From positions 1-7,316 of the forward strand of contig CALDNF010000032.1 of the NCBI GenBank assembly GCA_937917475.1: DNA of 7,316 nucleotides, in the 5' to 3' direction. The notes beneath the pieces were generated by a model. That model was not told the origin of the DNA. It saw only the letters and a program-made list of their open reading frames with translations, and made no database searches. Origin of the DNA: an uncultured Faecalibacterium sp. GTDB lineage: Bacteria > Bacillota > Clostridia > Oscillospirales > Ruminococcaceae. This document shows, piece after piece, positions 5,665 to 7,316 of this stretch; the first letter of the stretch is position 1, and every line of letters begins with the position of its first letter. Both the position numbers and the translations under genes were made by a program.

Positions 5665-5712
5665 AAACAGCCCTCTTCCCTGCTGCGCTGCGGCAAAGAA
5701 GAGGGCTGTTTT
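5665..5712 (+). terminator. Strong intrinsic terminator ending the metal cassette
   Basis: AAACAGCCCTCTTC (5665-5678) pairs without mismatch with GAAGAGGGCTGTTT (5698-5711) across a 19-base GC-rich loop, and the 3' arm ends in TTTT. It lies 10 bases after the ATPase stop and separates the cassette from azlCD. Confidence 0.9.
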
Positions 5713-5731
5713 GCGTGGGACGGCTGCTGTA

Positions 5732-5759
5732 TTGCAAAAACGGAAAAACCTGCTATACT
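5732..5759 (+). promoter_or_regulatory. Extended -10 promoter of azlCD
   Basis: TGC-TATACT (5751-5759) forms an extended -10 element one base from TATAAT, with a moderate -35 TTGCAA (5732-5737) at 16 bases. Transcription should start near 5766, which places the azlC ribosome site within the first bases of the message. No operator-like repeat is evident. Confidence 0.7.
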
Positions 5760-5782
5760 ACTGTATTGGAGGGTTGAAGTAT

Positions 5783-6541
5783 ATGCAGCAAGTAGAAGAA
5801 ATTCATTCGTCTCACGCCGGGAGCGGGGTGGTCCGGGCATTCAAAGCCGCCGCACCCCAGACGCTGCCGGTGTTTGCGGGCTATCTGGTGCTGGGCCTTG
5901 GCTATGGCATCTATGTACAGTCGCTGGGGCTTCCGGTCTGGCTGCCCATGCTGATGGGCACGGTGGTCTACGGCGGTTCGCTGGAATTTGTGCTGGCGTC
6001 CCTGCTGCTGGGCAGCTTTTCGCCAGTGTCGGCGTTTCTGATGGCCCTGATGATCCAGGCACGGCATCTGTTTTACGGCCTTGCCATGCTGGAACGCTAC
6101 AAGGGCTATGGCCTGCGGAGCGTCTACATGATCTTTGCCATGAGCGATGAGACCTTTTCCATCACCTGCTCCGCAGAGCCGCCGGAAGGGGTGGAACGTG
6201 GCTGGTTCATGTTCTTTATCACCCTGCTGGATCAATTTTACTGGGTGGCCAGTGCGGGCCTTGGTGCTGTGGTGGGGTCGGTCCTGCCCTTCAGCACCGA
6301 GGGCGTGGATTTCGTGATGACGGCCATGTTCGTGGTCATCTTCCTGAACCAGTGGGAAAAAGAAAAGCAGCACTACTCCGGCCTGATTGGCCTTGCAGTG
6401 CCGCTGGTCTGTCTGTTCCTCTTTGGTTCGGGCAGCTTTTTGATTCCTTCGATGGTCTGTATTCTGGTGCTGCTGATCGTCCTGCGCAAGCCCATTGAGC
6501 GGGCCGATGGGCTCCCGGCGGAAAAGGAGGACGTGCAATGA
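5783..6541 (+). CDS. azlC: AzlC family branched-chain amino acid exporter, large subunit
   Basis: The 252-residue membrane protein has the AzlC hallmarks: GYLVLGLGYG (33-42), YGGSLEF (63-69), QARHLFYGLAM (92-102) and SDETFSIT (121-128). Several further hydrophobic segments follow and the tail is short and charged. Together with AzlD it forms the LIV-E type exporter, known for branched-chain amino acids and analogues such as azaleucine; close relatives may carry other small solutes, so substrate is inferred. The start at 5783 follows GGAGGG at about 10 bases and the promoter at 5732. The frame is open further upstream, but that part crosses the terminator and the ATPase gene. The stop overlaps the azlD start as ATGA, which points to translational coupling. 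Confidence 0.92.
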   Translation: MQQVEEIHSSHAGSGVVRAFKAAAPQTLPVFAGYLVLGLGYGIYVQSLGLPVWLPMLMGTVVYGGSLEFVLASLLLGSFSPVSAFLMALMIQARHLFYGLAMLERYKGYGLRSVYMIFAMSDETFSITCSAEPPEGVERGWFMFFITLLDQFYWVASAGLGAVVGSVLPFSTEGVDFVMTAMFVVIFLNQWEKEKQHYSGLIGLAVPLVCLFLFGSGSFLIPSMVCILVLLIVLRKPIERADGLPAEKEDVQ

Positions 6542-6867
6542 CGACCATTCAGTTCATTCTCACCATTGCAGTCTGCTCGGCGGCTACCATGCTGACCCGG
6601 TTCCTGCCGTTTCTGGTGTTTTCTTCCAAGGATCAGCAGCCGCCGGAGATAGTACGCTATTTGGGCCGGGTGCTTCCGGCGGCGATCTTCGGGATGCTCA
6701 TTATTTACTGCCTGAAGGGCGTCAGCCTGTTCTCGGGCAGTCACGGCATTCCGGAAGCGGTTGCCATTGCAGTGACCATCGCCCTGCACAAGTGGAAGCA
6801 CCAGACTCTTGTCTCCATTGCGGGCGGAACCATCTGCTATGTACTGCTGGTGCAGCTGGTTTTTTAA
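6538..6867 (+). CDS. azlD: AzlD family branched-chain amino acid exporter, small subunit
   Basis: The 109-residue protein has four likely membrane helices and the AzlD motif TRFLPF at 20-25. YLGRVLPAAIFGMLIIYCLK follows from about residue 41, then a third and fourth helix around a KWKH loop. Length and layout are normal for AzlD. It needs AzlC to form the exporter. A strong ribosome site (AAAAGGAGG, 6522-6530, 7 bases before ATG) lies inside the end of azlC, and the genes overlap by 4 bases. Its stop codon overlaps that of the convergent asparaginase gene. Confidence 0.92.
   Translation: MTTIQFILTIAVCSAATMLTRFLPFLVFSSKDQQPPEIVRYLGRVLPAAIFGMLIIYCLKGVSLFSGSHGIPEAVAIAVTIALHKWKHQTLVSIAGGTICYVLLVQLVF
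6828..6865 (+). terminator. Candidate intrinsic terminator inside the 3' end of azlD
   Basis: AACCA-T-CTGC (6828-6837) pairs with GCAG-C-TGGTT (6852-6861) with one internal mismatch and a 14-base loop, followed by TTTT (6862-6865). The last codons of azlD encode it. This compact arrangement would stop azlCD transcripts before they run antisense into the asparaginase gene. On the opposite strand no T-run follows the stem. Confidence 0.55.
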
Positions 6868-7316
6868 TGATAGAACGTATCAAAATTCACCTGACGATAA
6901 AACCGCTGCTGGAGCTGGTCAAAGCTTTCGCAGTCCTGCGCTAACAACCACATGATCTTGGTGACTACAGCTTCAATGGTCATATCGTGGGCCTCGAGGA
7001 AGCGGAACCGGTTCTTGACCCGCTTGCCCACCTCGTAGATGCCTACATCGCTGCCCTCGTAGGTGACCTGCGTGGTCAGAATAAGGACTTTATGGGTCTT
7101 GTCATAGTCGCCTAAGCCTTCGGCAAAGGCATCCATCAGCCGCTGGGGGATGCCGCCCACGCCAAAGCTTTCCACGATAATACAATCGTAGATGCGGAAA
7201 ATTTCCGGAATGAGCTCCGGGCCGAGACCGGGGGTCAGCTTGAGCAGGAACACTTTGGAGCTGAGGGCCCGGCCAAATTCCACCGGGCCGGTGGGCCAGG
7301 GCGAGGGCACATACCG
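6864..7316 (-). CDS. ansA: Type I L-asparaginase, C-terminal part (N-terminus beyond window)
   Basis: The reverse strand reads open from the window edge to TAA at 6864-6866, giving 150 codons of the C-terminal domain. Recognisable parts are LKLTPGLGPELIPEIF, then CIIVESFGVGGIPQ, LILTTQVTYEGSDVGIYEVG and the late DMTIEAVVTKIMWLLAQ, all typical of AnsA-type cytoplasmic asparaginases that hydrolyse asparagine to aspartate and ammonia. The catalytic threonines are in the N-terminal domain, which is outside, so activity cannot be judged. The frame continues through the edge (codons for R-Y-V precede the first in-frame GTG), so the gene is cut by the window, not truncated in the genome as far as can be seen. 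It converges on azlD with a 4-base overlap. Confidence 0.9.
   Translation of the reverse strand, partial: RYVPSPWPTGPVEFGRALSSKVFLLKLTPGLGPELIPEIFRIYDCIIVESFGVGGIPQRLMDAFAEGLGDYDKTHKVLILTTQVTYEGSDVGIYEVGKRVKNRFRFLEAHDMTIEAVVTKIMWLLAQDCESFDQLQQRFYRQVNFDTFYH

Noticed and set aside
5552..5782. N-terminally extended start for AzlC
   Set aside because: It would overlap the ATPase gene, terminator and the azlC promoter, and the extra residues do not resemble the family.
3723..5840. 705-codon open frame on the - strand
   Set aside because: It lies entirely opposite the clearly identified ATPase gene. Its His/Gln-rich sequence is what the complement of GC-rich third positions produces.

Overview
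The window is high-GC bacterial DNA with dense coding, AAAGGAGG-type ribosome binding sites, short intergenic gaps and protein families typical of gut Clostridia. The style (NhaC antiporter, YwaF-like membrane protein, FlK-like thioesterase, arsR / metal ATPase cassette, azlCD, type I asparaginase) suggests an Oscillospiraceae / Faecalibacterium-like chromosome. That assignment is from general impression, not from a marker gene. No phage, transposase, CRISPR array, tRNA or rRNA is visible.

Layout. 1-1135 (-): 5' portion of an NhaC-type Na+/H+ antiporter gene running off the left edge. 1214-1405 (+): a small soluble helical protein with an unusual start. It converges on 1402-1788 (-), a FlK-like hotdog acyl-CoA thioesterase; the two stop codons overlap inside a perfect 16-bp-arm hairpin. 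1944-2681 (+): a seven-helix YwaF/TIGR02206-type membrane protein, divergent from the thioesterase. 2780-5712 (+): a zinc/cadmium-type metal resistance cassette. It has a sigma-70 promoter, a 12-2-12 SmtB-type operator, an ArsR/SmtB sensor with an intact alpha-5 metal site, a free-standing HMA metal-binding protein, a 326-nt non-coding spacer, a P1B-2 ATPase lacking its own HMA domain, and a strong intrinsic terminator. 5732-6867 (+): azlC-azlD, the two-subunit branched-chain amino acid exporter, with its own extended -10 promoter. 6864-7316 (-): C-terminal part of a type I L-asparaginase, convergent with azlD and overlapping it by 4 bases.

How it works together. The metal cassette is the core of the window. 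The sensor should sit on the operator at the transcription start until Zn2+/Cd2+/Pb2+ binds, then release arsR, the HMA protein and the ATPase. The HMA protein has the DCxxC motif expected of a Zn/Cd ATPase domain, so it probably supplies in trans the module missing from the pump.

The least ordinary DNA is the spacer at 3436-3761 between the HMA gene and the pump. Its first part can fold into two mutually exclusive GC-rich hairpins, one followed by a U-rich tract, like an attenuator. Its second part holds six exact and one near copy of TTTTCMAC, resembling DnaA boxes, plus a 14-base inverted repeat.
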